From Lachnospiraceae bacterium AB2028 (GTDB lineage Bacteria > Bacillota > Clostridia > Lachnospirales > Lachnospiraceae): a DNA stretch of 64,000 bases. Below, in pieces: positions 9,648 to 18,380 of this stretch. The notes under the pieces were generated by a model that worked only from the letters and a program-made list of their open reading frames with translations, did no database searches and had not been told where the DNA came from. The DNA is taken from assembly GCA_000621425.1 (NCBI GenBank), contig JHYJ01000014.1:17208-81207 (forward strand), read 5' to 3'. Position 1 is the stretch's first letter. Every line of letters starts with the position of its first letter. The translations under genes were made by a program, and so were the position numbers.

Positions 9648-9900
9648 CCCCACACCGATAGCTCACCTGCCGGTGGGGTCGTTCGCCAAGCAGTTCTTAC
9701 GGAAATGTCCAGGTATATGCAATTCGTCCGGAACCGTTCACACGCTGCATCCATGCAGCGTTGTTCACTTGTCCAAGCTGTCACGCCGCTTTTGCGTGAC
9801 AGCCACCCATCACATGGCGGGACATTCCTATGTTACGCAAACATTTCCGAGAACTGCTAAGGCTCACTTTACACCGTCAGGTGAGTCTATACGGTGCGGG
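9648..9900. repeat. Structured repeat element A (possible non-coding RNA or MITE-like unit)
   Basis: The ends form an imperfect inverted repeat: 9648-9669 pairs with 9878-9900 over about 20 bases. Inside are CAGTTCT..CGGAAATG (about 9690-9708) pairing with CATTTCCGAGAACTG (9842-9856), a 9-bp hairpin ACGCTGCAT/ATGCAGCGT (about 9752-9771) and a 10-bp hairpin GCTGTCACGC/GCGTGACAGC (about 9777-9803). Each end can also fold locally as a CACCG...CGGTG hairpin, so long-range and local folds compete. A shorter relative lies at 17091-17223 in the same orientation. It fills most of the gap between the pseC-like stop and the ileS promoter. There is no coding frame of note. Family unknown; either strand could be the functional one. 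Confidence 0.65.
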
Positions 9901-9908
9901 TATGTTCA

Positions 9909-11105
9909 CTATTTCCTGTAATTTTCCACCACTTTTTTAACCGCATGTATGGTGTCATCCACATCCGCATCTTCCATCTTGGGATAAAGCGGGATGGACA
10001 TGATACCGCTGTATACTTCCTCCGCAATAGGGCAGAGCCCCTTTTCGTAGCCTTTGCTTCTATAATAAGGGAACCAGTACACGGGCACGTAATGAACCTG
10101 GGGTACCACATTTTCAGCCGTCAAAGCCTCAAAGAACTGCGCACGGCTGCACTTAAGCAGATCCTTATTCAGTCTTATAACATAGAGATGTCTGGTAGTA
10201 TCAGACTCAGGTATTTCCTTCTGAACTATGATCTCAGGCAGGTCTGCGAAAGCCTCGTTGTATCTGTTCACTATCTCTTTGCGTCTTTCCGAGAAAAACG
10301 GGAGCCGTTTCATCTGGCTGGTGATAAGGGCAGCCTGGAAATCAGTCATACGGTAATTATAGCCCAGTGATATCTGCTCATAGTACCAGCGTCCTTCATG
10401 CTCCGGCTCTTCCATCATGTCAGCATCATGTGTAATGCCGTGGGTATGTGCCAGAACCAGTTTCTTGTATAAATCCTCACTATTAGTAGTAACAGCACCG
10501 CCTTCCCCACCTGTTACAGTCTTTACCGGATGGAAAGAAAAACAAGTCATGTCTGCAAGTGAACCTACTTTTTTTCCTTCATAAGAGGTACCTATTGAGT
10601 GAGCCGCATCCTCAATGAAAATTAGTCCATGACGGTCACATATTTCTCTGATCTCGCGAACTTTTACGGCCTGGCCGGTATAATCCACCGCCACCACAGC
10701 TTTGGTATGTTCAGTAATATGTGCCTCTATGCTTGCAGGATCGATAGTATATGTTTCAGGATCTATATCTGCAAAGACAGGTCTTGCACCGCAGTAAAAG
10801 GCACAGTTAGCTGATGCGGCAAAGGTAATCGGTGTAGTGATAACCTCATCTCCCGGTCCCACACCTGCAGCTAAGCATGCACAATGAAGTGCAGAAGTTC
10901 CGCTGTTTACAACAACTGCATGCTTTGCGCCGGTGTATTCGCACAGGCCTCTTTCCAGCTCCTCAACTTTAGGTCCGCATGTAATAAAGTCACTTTCCAG
11001 TACGGATCTTACTGCATCTATATCTTCCCCGGTTATCCACTGGCGGCCGTAGTATATCTTGCCGCTCCTTACCGGAAACCCGCCTTCAATTGCTAATTTT
11101 TCCAT
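9909..11105 (-). CDS. DegT/DnrJ/EryC1/StrS aminotransferase, PseC-like
   Basis: PLP-dependent sugar aminotransferase of 398 residues. The Schiff-base lysine is Lys195 in FSFHPVKTVTGGEGG, Asp166 in EDAAH contacts the pyridine nitrogen, and the SGTSALH phosphate-binding loop is near residue 68. The start (YYGRQWI...DFITCGPKVEE) and the YYEQISLGYNYRMTD stretch resemble PseC, which makes UDP-4-amino-4,6-dideoxy-L-AltNAc for pseudaminic acid used to glycosylate flagellin. No other pse gene lies nearby, so another 4-amino sugar is possible. A GGAGG site precedes the ATG. Flagellar-type proteins upstream on the same strand agree with a surface-glycan role. Confidence 0.82.
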   Translation of the reverse strand: MEKLAIEGGFPVRSGKIYYGRQWITGEDIDAVRSVLESDFITCGPKVEELERGLCEYTGAKHAVVVNSGTSALHCACLAAGVGPGDEVITTPITFAASANCAFYCGARPVFADIDPETYTIDPASIEAHITEHTKAVVAVDYTGQAVKVREIREICDRHGLIFIEDAAHSIGTSYEGKKVGSLADMTCFSFHPVKTVTGGEGGAVTTNSEDLYKKLVLAHTHGITHDADMMEEPEHEGRWYYEQISLGYNYRMTDFQAALITSQMKRLPFFSERRKEIVNRYNEAFADLPEIIVQKEIPESDTTRHLYVIRLNKDLLKCSRAQFFEALTAENVVPQVHYVPVYWFPYYRSKGYEKGLCPIAEEVYSGIMSIPLYPKMEDADVDDTIHAVKKVVENYRK

Positions 11106-11510
11106 ATATCCTCCATAAACAGCTAAACACCACTATAGAATAATGTTTAAAATCTTCTTTATATTTCGGTAATTGTTCAGAACATATCCTTTCTTCCAAT
11201 TACCTTATTATTCCAATTTTCTCGAAACAAGTCTACCACATTAGTCTCAAATATTACAACATTAGTCAAATACACATTAACTCATTTTAACTACGCAAAA
11301 CCTACCATGGTTCCAGATTACAACATTCCACAACAAAAGATTTACTTCGTAAATAACAAGCTACCAAGCTCCACCAGACATAGGCCGGAAGATTCCTTAC
11401 TCAGCATATCTGATAATAAAACAATCGGGGAAATGACTAATCACTCCCCCGTTGTTTTTGGTAGTACACACAATAGTTAATGCTTTCTGTTGTATCTATA
11501 AAATATGCCT
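11106..11510. other. Intergenic region, AT-rich, no gene seen
   Basis: About 400 bases without a credible coding frame. It should contain the minus-strand promoter for the PseC-like gene, but no clear pair of boxes was found. The only clear element is the terminator at 11420-11459. ACATTAGTC is repeated about 30 bases apart near 11240-11275. Confidence 0.6.
11420..11459. terminator. Intrinsic terminator, bidirectional in appearance
   Basis: AACAATCGGGG pairs with CCCCCGTTGTT across a 15-base loop, with T-rich sequence on both sides. It lies about 50 bases past the stop of the 11511-12542 gene and should end that transcript. Confidence 0.75.
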
Positions 11511-12542
11511 TTATATTATCTCATCAACCCTAATCCCCTTAAGATCTGCATCCACCAGTGCCATCTTGTTCTTTATATCATCAAGCGCTGCATTCACATT
11601 TGATAATCTGTCTGTCATTGCTGTCGTGTCCGAACCTAAGACATCCGTAAGATCAAAATCATCAGCTTTTCGTTTTCTGATTTCTTCCCTGGCCTCTTTT
11701 ACAGCTTCCTTTGTTTCTTCTGTAAGTGCTTCCTGTACGGATTTCTTTTCTGCCCTTTCTGCTTCGATTTCTTCCTGTTCTTCTTTTTCTTCCTTTTTTT
11801 CCTCGGCCTTTTCCTGTTCCTCTTTCATCTTTTCTTCTATATTATCCTTGGCTTCATTCATAGCTATGCCGATCACCGCACGGTTAGCCTCATCCATAAT
11901 GGTTTCTGCCTCATCCTGGGCATCTGCCATGGCATGAGTCTTGTTTTTCTCCGTCTCAGCGTCGGTCAGTGACTGCCGGATTGCGACCAAAGCATTATCT
12001 GCATCACCTATCCGCTCAAGGGCATGATCTAACTGTTCATTAGCTTCCAGCATACGGAATTGGTATTCCGTAAGATTCTCCATGATTCCTTTAGCACGTT
12101 CCACATTGTTTACAAAATCAGGATTATCGAGTTTTTCCTCCAGTGGCTGCTTTCTCCACGCCATGATCCAGTCCAGATCCTCCTGCTCCCTGGATTCCGG
12201 ATCAACATTGTATTCCTTCCTAAGAGCATCAATCATGTCCTCGGCAGTCTTTTTGTCAGACATAGCCGCAGCCTTCTCATCTCTTTGCTCTATCGCATAC
12301 TTCCTGATTTCATCAAGCTGTCTGTCGAAATCACGATCTGCACCAAAAGCATCCGAAACCACCTTATAAGCTTTCTTTCGTGCCTCCTCAAGTCTCTGCT
12401 GCTTCGGATCAATCCCAAGGTTAAGATTGCCTGCATACAGAGTTTTCTTCTGTTCACCATTTTGGCCAGCTGAAACCACACCGTTCATGCCAGGCATCAT
12501 GGTATTCTTTTGCTGTTCCTGGAAATTGATAGAAATGCTCAT
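11511..12542 (-). CDS. Glu/Lys-rich coiled-coil protein, unknown function
   Basis: Not recognised. The 343-residue protein has a short polar N-terminus containing MMPGMNGVVSAGQNG, then helices, and an extremely charged segment (about 215-280) made mostly of Glu, Lys and Ala. It ends in a short region rich in Asp (DFDLTDVLG...DTTAMTDRLSNVNAALDDIKNKM) that resembles the helical ends of flagellar proteins. There is no signal peptide or membrane helix. The start is the ATG at 12542, which has GGGAGG seven bases upstream. It is the last of three similarly oriented genes of the same style, followed by a terminator. Secretion by the flagellar apparatus is a guess from context. Confidence 0.72.
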   Translation of the reverse strand: MSISINFQEQQKNTMMPGMNGVVSAGQNGEQKKTLYAGNLNLGIDPKQQRLEEARKKAYKVVSDAFGADRDFDRQLDEIRKYAIEQRDEKAAAMSDKKTAEDMIDALRKEYNVDPESREQEDLDWIMAWRKQPLEEKLDNPDFVNNVERAKGIMENLTEYQFRMLEANEQLDHALERIGDADNALVAIRQSLTDAETEKNKTHAMADAQDEAETIMDEANRAVIGIAMNEAKDNIEEKMKEEQEKAEEKKEEKEEQEEIEAERAEKKSVQEALTEETKEAVKEAREEIRKRKADDFDLTDVLGSDTTAMTDRLSNVNAALDDIKNKMALVDADLKGIRVDEII

Positions 12543-12635
12543 ACTTAAGCCTCCCTGCTTCATACAGCCTGAACGAATAACTCAGGTGGATACTGTCGGT
12601 TCCTTCCGACGCCATCTATATCATAAAACTTTTAT

Positions 12636-12679
12636 GTCGTAATCATTCGATACTACTCCTTTAAGGAATGACTACGACA
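12636..12679. repeat. 14-bp inverted repeat upstream of the coiled-coil gene
   Basis: TGTCGTAATCATTC (12636-12649) pairs with GAATGACTACGACA (12666-12679) with one G-T pair, and the loop contains a small palindrome. No U-run follows. TTGTCGTA recurs at about 12688. It may be a regulatory hairpin for the gene starting at 12542 or a weak end for the gene upstream. Confidence 0.55.
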
Positions 12680-12816
12680 ACACATCCTTGTCGTACTATA
12701 AAACTTACAGATACTTATATTATACAAAATTTTGTCCTGACACTGTATAGCTAAAAATAATCAAAAATGTTTCTTATTGTATTCCGATACCATTCGCCTG
12801 TCAAAACACCTATCTA

Positions 12817-13503
12817 CTACGCCTGAACTTCTTCTGTCTCGCCGCTTTGCTTTTCCTTATAGTCATCAAAAAGCGACTCCACCGCATCATAGGTTCTCTG
12901 GCATATACCGGGAAGACTGTCGCCCCATGCTCTTGTGGCCTGCTTGAATCCCTTTTCAAATGCAGTCCGCATCTGCTCCATCTTTTCGGGGTCCCCGCCG
13001 CTCAGTGCCATTGCGAAATCAAATATCCTCTGTGATGTCTGGGTAACTCCCCAATAACCGTCCTCCGCTATATCCGCCTGAGCCTGAGCACGCGTCTTTG
13101 CATCTACTGTAAGACCCGCATACATATTTTTTAAATTCTTTCCATTTGCAACATCAAAAGATCTACCCTGTTTAGATATCAGTTTGTCAACGATATCCTG
13201 CAGCTGTTTCTTCTGGGATTCAAAAGCTTCCTTTATCTGGTCAGCCTGCTTTCTATCAGTCTTATATGTTCCCTTTGATGAAGTACCACTCTGTGCGTCA
13301 GAACTTTTCTCGTATAAAACAGCATTTTCTGTGGCGGTTGCTGTTTTCACAGACGAACCGTCTACATCATTTCTTCTATGCAATGACTGTGTAGTATTAT
13401 TGCTATTGCTATCTGCCACAATCCGGGATGTACTGCCATGAACTTCTGAACGGTAGCTCCCTGAATATGATGATGTAATTTCATTTATTATATTTATTCC
13501 CAT
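12817..13503 (-). CDS. Conserved Lachnospiraceae-type protein of flagellar style, unknown function
   Basis: A Ser/Asn/Thr-rich N-terminus of about 90 residues precedes a helical C-terminal domain (about 90-228). That domain contains AEDGYWGVTQTSQRIFDFA, LSGGDPEKM and FKQATRAWG, wording I recall from uncharacterised proteins of Lachnospiraceae near flagellar genes; no function is established. There is no signal peptide. The start is the ATG at 13503 with GGAGG eight bases upstream; a TTG five codons earlier is unlikely because it overlaps that site. The protein has 228 residues. It lies 72 bases after the stop of the FliD-like gene upstream and is probably in the same expression group. Confidence 0.75.
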   Translation of the reverse strand: MGINIINEITSSYSGSYRSEVHGSTSRIVADSNSNNTTQSLHRRNDVDGSSVKTATATENAVLYEKSSDAQSGTSSKGTYKTDRKQADQIKEAFESQKKQLQDIVDKLISKQGRSFDVANGKNLKNMYAGLTVDAKTRAQAQADIAEDGYWGVTQTSQRIFDFAMALSGGDPEKMEQMRTAFEKGFKQATRAWGDSLPGICQRTYDAVESLFDDYKEKQSGETEEVQA

Positions 13504-13541
13504 AATATATTCCTCCAATCATAATGGCACGTGGCACACAT

Positions 13542-13560
13542 GTTATATCTGACATATAAC
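13542..13560. repeat. Short inverted repeat before the 13503 start
   Basis: GTTATAT and ATATAAC flank a 5-base spacer in the 72-base gap between two minus-strand genes. It could be an operator or a weak RNA hairpin; there is no U-run. Confidence 0.4.
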
Positions 13561-13575
13561 AACCTATCTTACCGC

Positions 13576-14499
13576 TCACAGATACTTAAGCTTATTCTCC
13601 GTATCCTTGATTTCTTTATCCAACTTGCTTATCTGCGACTCGTAATCCCTGCGTGCATCATACCCCACTGCCTTGTCCATTTCTTTCTTCAGCTTTTCTC
13701 GTTTTTCTTTCAGACTTTTAAGGCTGTTTTCTGTATCGGTCCGTGTTCTGCTTGTAGAAGAATCCTTATCATTTGTATTCCCAATAACTGAATTGATTCG
13801 TGATTCTGCTACCGTGTTAACGCTCTTTGACCATGTCCCATCTGCACTGTATGTTCCTTCCTTTGTGGCAGCCGCCTTACTAAGTCCCGCTGCCTTAGCC
13901 GAAACCTTAACTGCATATGAATCAATTCCTTGAAACAGACTTTTCATAGTAGTAACGTTTGCTTTCTTTAATTCTTCTTCATTTACCGAAAGCTTTCCGT
14001 CTGTATCGATTGTTACACCTACTTCATTTAGCAAACGACCATGTTTCTCGGTCATTGTATCCAACCATTCTCCTGAGCGAAGAACAGATTTAGTTTTAGA
14101 ATTATACGCGGCATCTATTGCCTGATTGTATGAATCCGCAAAATCTTTTACAGCCTTTACAATTGATTCAGTATTGCTGAATACTTCCTTTTTTCTTCCA
14201 CTTGTTTCATCTGTGATTTCTTCCGTAGCCCAAAGCTTATCAGAAGAAAATACATCAGCCTTTTTCTTTAGTGTATCTGCCGATGCCCTAATTCTTGTTA
14301 GATTTTCTCCTGAATCGCCCACAGAAGCTTTTGCCTCCTGTTTCTGGCTGCCGTAATAATTCTTAAGTAATTTACGATAGCTTCCGTTCTTAATCGACAT
14401 ATAGGATGTCAGATCTACGCCGGCAGAAGAGTTTGAAGATGATCCTCCGAAAAAAACAGAATAGTCTATACCCGAATTGATGTTATTGATATTTGCCAT
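13576..14499 (-). CDS. FliD/flagellin-like protein, uncertain function
   Basis: The 307-residue protein starts MANINNINSGIDYSVFFGG and has a Ser/Asn-rich N-terminus. A region near residues 110-135 (VKAVKDFADSYNQAIDAA), then GRLLNEVGVTIDTDGKLSVNEEEL, resembles the C-terminal part of the flagellar cap protein FliD. It ends with about 60 residues of charged coiled coil. It is shorter than FliD (usually above 400 residues) and lacks its N-terminal part, so it is a relative rather than fliD itself. The start at 14499 has GGGAGG upstream; the 36 codons before it have no ribosome site. It is first of three co-oriented genes of this style. Confidence 0.7.
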   Translation of the reverse strand: MANINNINSGIDYSVFFGGSSSNSSAGVDLTSYMSIKNGSYRKLLKNYYGSQKQEAKASVGDSGENLTRIRASADTLKKKADVFSSDKLWATEEITDETSGRKKEVFSNTESIVKAVKDFADSYNQAIDAAYNSKTKSVLRSGEWLDTMTEKHGRLLNEVGVTIDTDGKLSVNEEELKKANVTTMKSLFQGIDSYAVKVSAKAAGLSKAAATKEGTYSADGTWSKSVNTVAESRINSVIGNTNDKDSSTSRTRTDTENSLKSLKEKREKLKKEMDKAVGYDARRDYESQISKLDKEIKDTENKLKYL

Positions 14500-14786
14500 A
14501 CTCTTTCCTCCCTGAAAATGTGCAAACCATATGTGACAGGGATATCCGTATCCCTTTTCAAGAGTGTAGGGTAATGATTTATCGCCTAAGATAATGCCCC
14601 AACACATAACTTGTTATAATTCATATTACGGATGATTTTTAAGAAAAACAACCGACTTGTAGTGAACAGACGTTTAAATGTATCAGAAAGATAGCTATTC
14701 AGTAAATCTCAAAGCATTTACTGTCAAAGGCGTATTAAAGAGTAAATTTTGGTATTGTCTATGAGAAGCAGACCTATGAGTATTAG

Positions 14787-16187
14787 TTATTTAGAAGTCT
14801 CTTTATGATGCAGCAATACTCTAAGCTCTACTTCACCATCATTTTGGAGAAATTCCATTTCGCCGCAATAGGAAAGCGCTATGTGCCTGATCAGTTTCAT
14901 GCCAAGTCCATGACCTTCATCAGACTTGGTAGATATCGGTAAGCCATCCGCATCATATTTGGGATTATCACCGTCAAAACCGTTTTTTATAATAATCGTA
15001 AAAAACTGTTCTCTGCTTATTGAAGAGATACTGATCCATTTCCTGTCGCCGGAAGCTCCCCGTAAAGCATTATCCAGTGCATTGTTCAACAATATACTCA
15101 GATCAAAAACGTCTATTACCGGCTGTTCAGGAAAAATAAAGTCACATTTAAAATCTATCCCCTGCTTTAATGCAATATCCTTCTTTGAAGTAAGCACCGT
15201 ATCTATAACCGGATCACCACAGCGTATGCCATCAACACTTGTGGAATACTCCTCCTTTAGCCTGGACATATATTTTCTGGCTTCTCCAAAATTTTTCCTA
15301 TCTGCAAGCCGTTCCATTGTCATCATATGATTTGAAATATCATGCCTCAAGATACGGACCTGTTCATACATCAGCCTGGTCTGATCAATGGTCTGACGCA
15401 TCTGCATGAGTTCACTCTCGAAAGCTTCTTTTTGTGCATTTTCCTCCCGTTCTTTTCTAACCTGCTCATACAGAAAAACTATCATAAGAATTGCCAGATA
15501 GCTGAATATATAGAAAAGAAACCTTATAAAATTCGGTGGTATGTTTTCTTTTATAAAACCGACTTCTATCCCCTGACTGTATATTTCTATATACCCACGG
15601 AAGACAACTGCTTCAAGCAATGGTGCTAGGGTAGGGATCAGCATTAGTATCAGCTCTCGCAGGCTGAGTTCTTCTGATCTTGCATATATCCGGGTAAAGA
15701 ATCTGACCATAGCAAAAAGAATAATCCCATGCAAAACAACAGAAAATATTCGGCCGACCAGAAACTCCAGCACAAGGATATCCAAATTTGTCTGTTCATT
15801 CAGATACGGCACATTCATTTCTATCCATAATGAAAAGAATCCCCACTCTGCCATAAGTGCACTGCTTAAGTATCGAAACGATATGAATACTGCACACAGA
15901 AATACTTTCTGAAACGGCTTTTCCCTTTCAAAGAAATACATGATCCCAAAAGTAAGAAAAATAATGATCATGTATGCCTTATTGCCGGCGCTTTCAGTCA
16001 GCAGGTACATCACCGCACCTGCTACGCCTGTAAAAGTACCCAAAACAGTACATAAATATTTCTTATGAAGATACGGCCGCAAGAGCACTGTCAAACACAA
16101 TCCCATAAGCAACAAAATCATTATGATCTCGCCGTTGGATATTATTTTATATATCTGCAGATACTTTTCTATGTCATCATTCATCAT
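14787..16187 (-). CDS. Membrane sensor histidine kinase of the AgrC/NatK (GHKL) type
   Basis: About six or seven transmembrane helices occupy residues 18-240, then a coiled-coil linker and a kinase core. His282 in RHDISNH is the expected phosphorylated residue, and GHGLGMKLI near residue 440 is the ATP-lid glycine motif; a conserved Asn (LLNNALDNAL) lies near residue 365. Kinases of this kind sense peptides or membrane state and act on LytTR regulators. Its gene lies 175 bases downstream of such a regulator on the same strand, so they form a pair. The start ATG follows AGGT at a fair distance; a second ATG is the next codon. Confidence 0.88.
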   Translation of the reverse strand: MMNDDIEKYLQIYKIISNGEIIMILLLMGLCLTVLLRPYLHKKYLCTVLGTFTGVAGAVMYLLTESAGNKAYMIIIFLTFGIMYFFEREKPFQKVFLCAVFISFRYLSSALMAEWGFFSLWIEMNVPYLNEQTNLDILVLEFLVGRIFSVVLHGIILFAMVRFFTRIYARSEELSLRELILMLIPTLAPLLEAVVFRGYIEIYSQGIEVGFIKENIPPNFIRFLFYIFSYLAILMIVFLYEQVRKEREENAQKEAFESELMQMRQTIDQTRLMYEQVRILRHDISNHMMTMERLADRKNFGEARKYMSRLKEEYSTSVDGIRCGDPVIDTVLTSKKDIALKQGIDFKCDFIFPEQPVIDVFDLSILLNNALDNALRGASGDRKWISISSISREQFFTIIIKNGFDGDNPKYDADGLPISTKSDEGHGLGMKLIRHIALSYCGEMEFLQNDGEVELRVLLHHKETSK

Positions 16188-16362
16188 ATATCATTACCTA
16201 ATTTGTAACTGTTCATTACCTGTCAGTTCTTCTAGTTAAGGCAGATGGCAATTGAAAATTTGCTCTTCAAATAGAGGACTGCCATTGTCAAATTAATTTA
16301 TTAGTATTCCCGTGACATCAAGTTCTTCTGCTTGTCCTTAACAGTTACATATCATTTAGCCC

Positions 16363-17064
16363 TTATGCATTTTCAGCAGTAAACTGAAGAAATCTTTTTA
16401 CAAATTTAGGATAGTTTGCCTTAGAAATACTGACATGTCCGTTTTTAAGCGTGATTCCCTCCGCTTCATACCTGACTACATAGTTCAGATTTATCAGAAA
16501 TGCCCTGTGTACCCGAAAGAAATCACCTCCGAGTATTTTTTCAAGATCGGATATTTTTCCATAATACTCTATGCTGTCATTCACACGGTGTAATATAACC
16601 TTACGCCCCATTGCCTCGGCATAAACGATTTCAGAAATATAAACTTTTTCGTGTATTCCCTTGTGGTGTACCATCAAGCTCGGTTTCTCTTCAATATCAG
16701 AATTGAGATCCTGACATTTGCGTACTGCTCTCTGCAAGGTATCATTCAGTTCTTTTTTTGAAAACGGTTTTCTCAGATACTGCAATGCTTCAACATTAAA
16801 AGCCTTCCATACATATTTTTCCTCTCCGGAAATAAAAATTATCACGGTATCTTTTCCTTCTTTTCGAAGTTTTCCCGCAACTTCTATGCCGTTTATCCCC
16901 GGCATTTCAATATCAAGAAAAAGTATATCTGCAGATAAGTCGTGCTTCAGAAGAACAATTCCATTATAATAGATATCAACTTTCGCATCCGGAACCAGAG
17001 ATGAAATTTCATTTTTCAGAACCGCACATATTTTCTTGTCATCATCGCAGACCGCTATTCTCAT
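16363..17064 (-). CDS. LytTR-family response regulator
   Basis: An N-terminal receiver domain has the acidic pair DDD at residues 7-9, the phosphorylated Asp51 in LFLDIEMPG and Lys near residue 88 in RKPFSK. The LytTR DNA-binding domain covers about residues 133-232 and includes FFRVHRAFLINLNYV. Such regulators bind direct repeats and control secreted or surface functions. The start at 17064 has GAAGGA ten bases upstream; an ATG 11 codons earlier is less likely because it reaches into repeat element B, which lies just upstream. It is the partner of the histidine kinase downstream. Targets might include the flagellar-style genes beyond it, which is inference only. Confidence 0.9.
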   Translation of the reverse strand: MRIAVCDDDKKICAVLKNEISSLVPDAKVDIYYNGIVLLKHDLSADILFLDIEMPGINGIEVAGKLRKEGKDTVIIFISGEEKYVWKAFNVEALQYLRKPFSKKELNDTLQRAVRKCQDLNSDIEEKPSLMVHHKGIHEKVYISEIVYAEAMGRKVILHRVNDSIEYYGKISDLEKILGGDFFRVHRAFLINLNYVVRYEAEGITLKNGHVSISKANYPKFVKRFLQFTAENA

Positions 17065-17090
17065 TTTTAATCCTTCGCAATCACACCATT

Positions 17091-17223
17091 CCCACATCGA
17101 TAGCTCACCTATCTATGTCATCGTTAACTCATCCAAGCTGTCACCTACCTTTTGTGTAGCAGCCACCCTACAAATTTTCGAGAACTGCTAAGATTCACTT
17201 TACAACGAGTCTATATGGTGTGG
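17091..17223. repeat. Structured repeat element B, shorter relative of element A
   Basis: Blocks shared with 9648-9900 in the same order and orientation include CGATAGCTCACCT, TCCAAGCTGTCAC, AGCAGCCACCC or ACAGCCACCC, CGAGAACTGCTAAG and TTCACTTTACA or CTCACTTTACA, then AGTCTATA. The ends again pair (17091-17107 with about 17206-17223), although the end sequences differ between A and B, which suggests the pairing is kept. The left end also folds locally as ACATCGATAG/CTATCTATGT. The middle part of A is missing. It sits directly upstream of the LytTR regulator start, so it is in that gene's leader or promoter region. Confidence 0.65.
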
Positions 17224-17531
17224 AATTTTTGTATATTAAACTATATCGGCAATGAACAGATTATTTGGATACTTATGTAATGAAACGACCTTAAAATGTA
17301 TCGAAATGATATTCACTACATTTCAGTGTGCTTTCAATACATACCTATTCTGCACATCAAGAATCATGTCGAAATATCTTTCATAAGGGAATACTCTAGC
17401 AGTTAAAAACTTGTCTATTCTTACAATTATGACAATATGACAGCCCGCAATAAATTATTTGTTATGCAAAAACTTCGGGCTATCCTGAATAGTTACAAAA
17501 TAAATAGTTTTTCAGAAAGGCGGTACGATAA
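17224..17531. other. Intergenic region between element B and the 17532 gene
   Basis: About 300 AT-rich bases separate two divergent genes, so promoters for both are expected here. AGCCCG and CGGGCT (about 17442-17485) form a small stem with a loop of about 30 bases. No coding frame was found. Confidence 0.5.
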
Positions 17532-18380
17532 ATGAATACAATGATACATAGTGAATACAGCATAGAAATAAGTGCAAGCTACGAACAGACAACAGTTCCC
17601 AAAACTGTTCCGCATCCAGAATGGAATCCGAAAAAAGTCTATAACTACCTGGAAGATATGGGTGAGGGCTTCCGTGAATACAAAAGCAAAGCCGTTGCTT
17701 TTTACCGCTCAGATTTTGCTGCCAAAGATCTGAATAAAGCAGTCACCATCGATGAGCTGAAAAAAATGATAAGTGATTATTTTCCCAAATACAAATTCAC
17801 TGACAGAGAGCCTGACGAACCGGTTGCTGGAAGCTTCTATCTTTATATCGATAAGTCACAGCTGGGTAAAATGGCAGCCAATCCAGCCTACCGCGCACAG
17901 GTATTCGGTCTCATAGACAGCGAATTGCAGGGTTCGAAGGGATATACATTAAAGCACTGTGACGGTCGAAACATAACGCACTATATCACCGGAAGCATCT
18001 TTTCTCTGGCAGAGGCCAACTTCTCGATTGACGGTGTAGGAATGATGCCGGGATCTGATGGAATTCCTTATCACGGAAGCGGCATAGGCAGTGTAAGCTG
18101 TTCAAGCAGTCCCGCACAAGTCCGCAGCCAGTCATACATCGAACAGGTACTGCATCCCGGCAAATACATTGCTTCAAGGGAAGCTGCAGAAGGTATACAT
18201 GCCCCCTCTGCCGAAGAACTTCGTGCACAGCAGCGACGCAACGAACATAAGCTGGAAGTCCGCATGCGTTACAGAGAATGGCTTGAAGACAAGACCGAAG
18301 CCGACATGCTTCAGGAACAATTCATGACTGACATTTCGGATTTTGAAGAAAAGTTAACTGTATTTGATACCAGCTCATGA
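17532..18380 (+). CDS. Protein of unknown function, possibly DUF6033-like
   Basis: The 282-residue protein has no signal peptide or membrane helix. The N-terminal third (about 1-130) is mixed helix and strand. The middle has FYLYIDKSQLGKMAANPAYRAQVFGLID, which is like the phrase found in DUF6033-type proteins of Lachnospiraceae. The last 70 residues are a charged helix. I would not assign a function. The AAAGGCGG site precedes the ATG. The stop codon overlaps by six bases the convergent nuclease gene, so both messages share their 3' ends. It is the only plus-strand gene between 1.2 and 29 kb. Confidence 0.7.
   Translation: MNTMIHSEYSIEISASYEQTTVPKTVPHPEWNPKKVYNYLEDMGEGFREYKSKAVAFYRSDFAAKDLNKAVTIDELKKMISDYFPKYKFTDREPDEPVAGSFYLYIDKSQLGKMAANPAYRAQVFGLIDSELQGSKGYTLKHCDGRNITHYITGSIFSLAEANFSIDGVGMMPGSDGIPYHGSGIGSVSCSSSPAQVRSQSYIEQVLHPGKYIASREAAEGIHAPSAEELRAQQRRNEHKLEVRMRYREWLEDKTEADMLQEQFMTDISDFEEKLTVFDTSS

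Noticed and set aside
9541..9900. T-box riboswitch for ileS
   Set aside because: Synthetase leaders of Firmicutes often carry one, and GGTACCGG near 9626-9633 recalls the T-box core. The full conserved core with its UGGN bulge next to the terminator is missing, and the related element B stands before a regulator gene, so this reading fails.
14579..14586. Sigma-28 (flagellar) -10 box GGCGATAA upstream of the FliD-like gene
   Set aside because: It matches seven of eight bases of the consensus, but no -35 element lies at the right distance, so it cannot be supported.
16195..16345. Inverted repeat GGCAGATGGCAATTG / CTGCCATTGTCAAATT between regulator and kinase genes
   Set aside because: Pairing is broken by mismatches and the alternatives are equally poor; not enough to call a structure.
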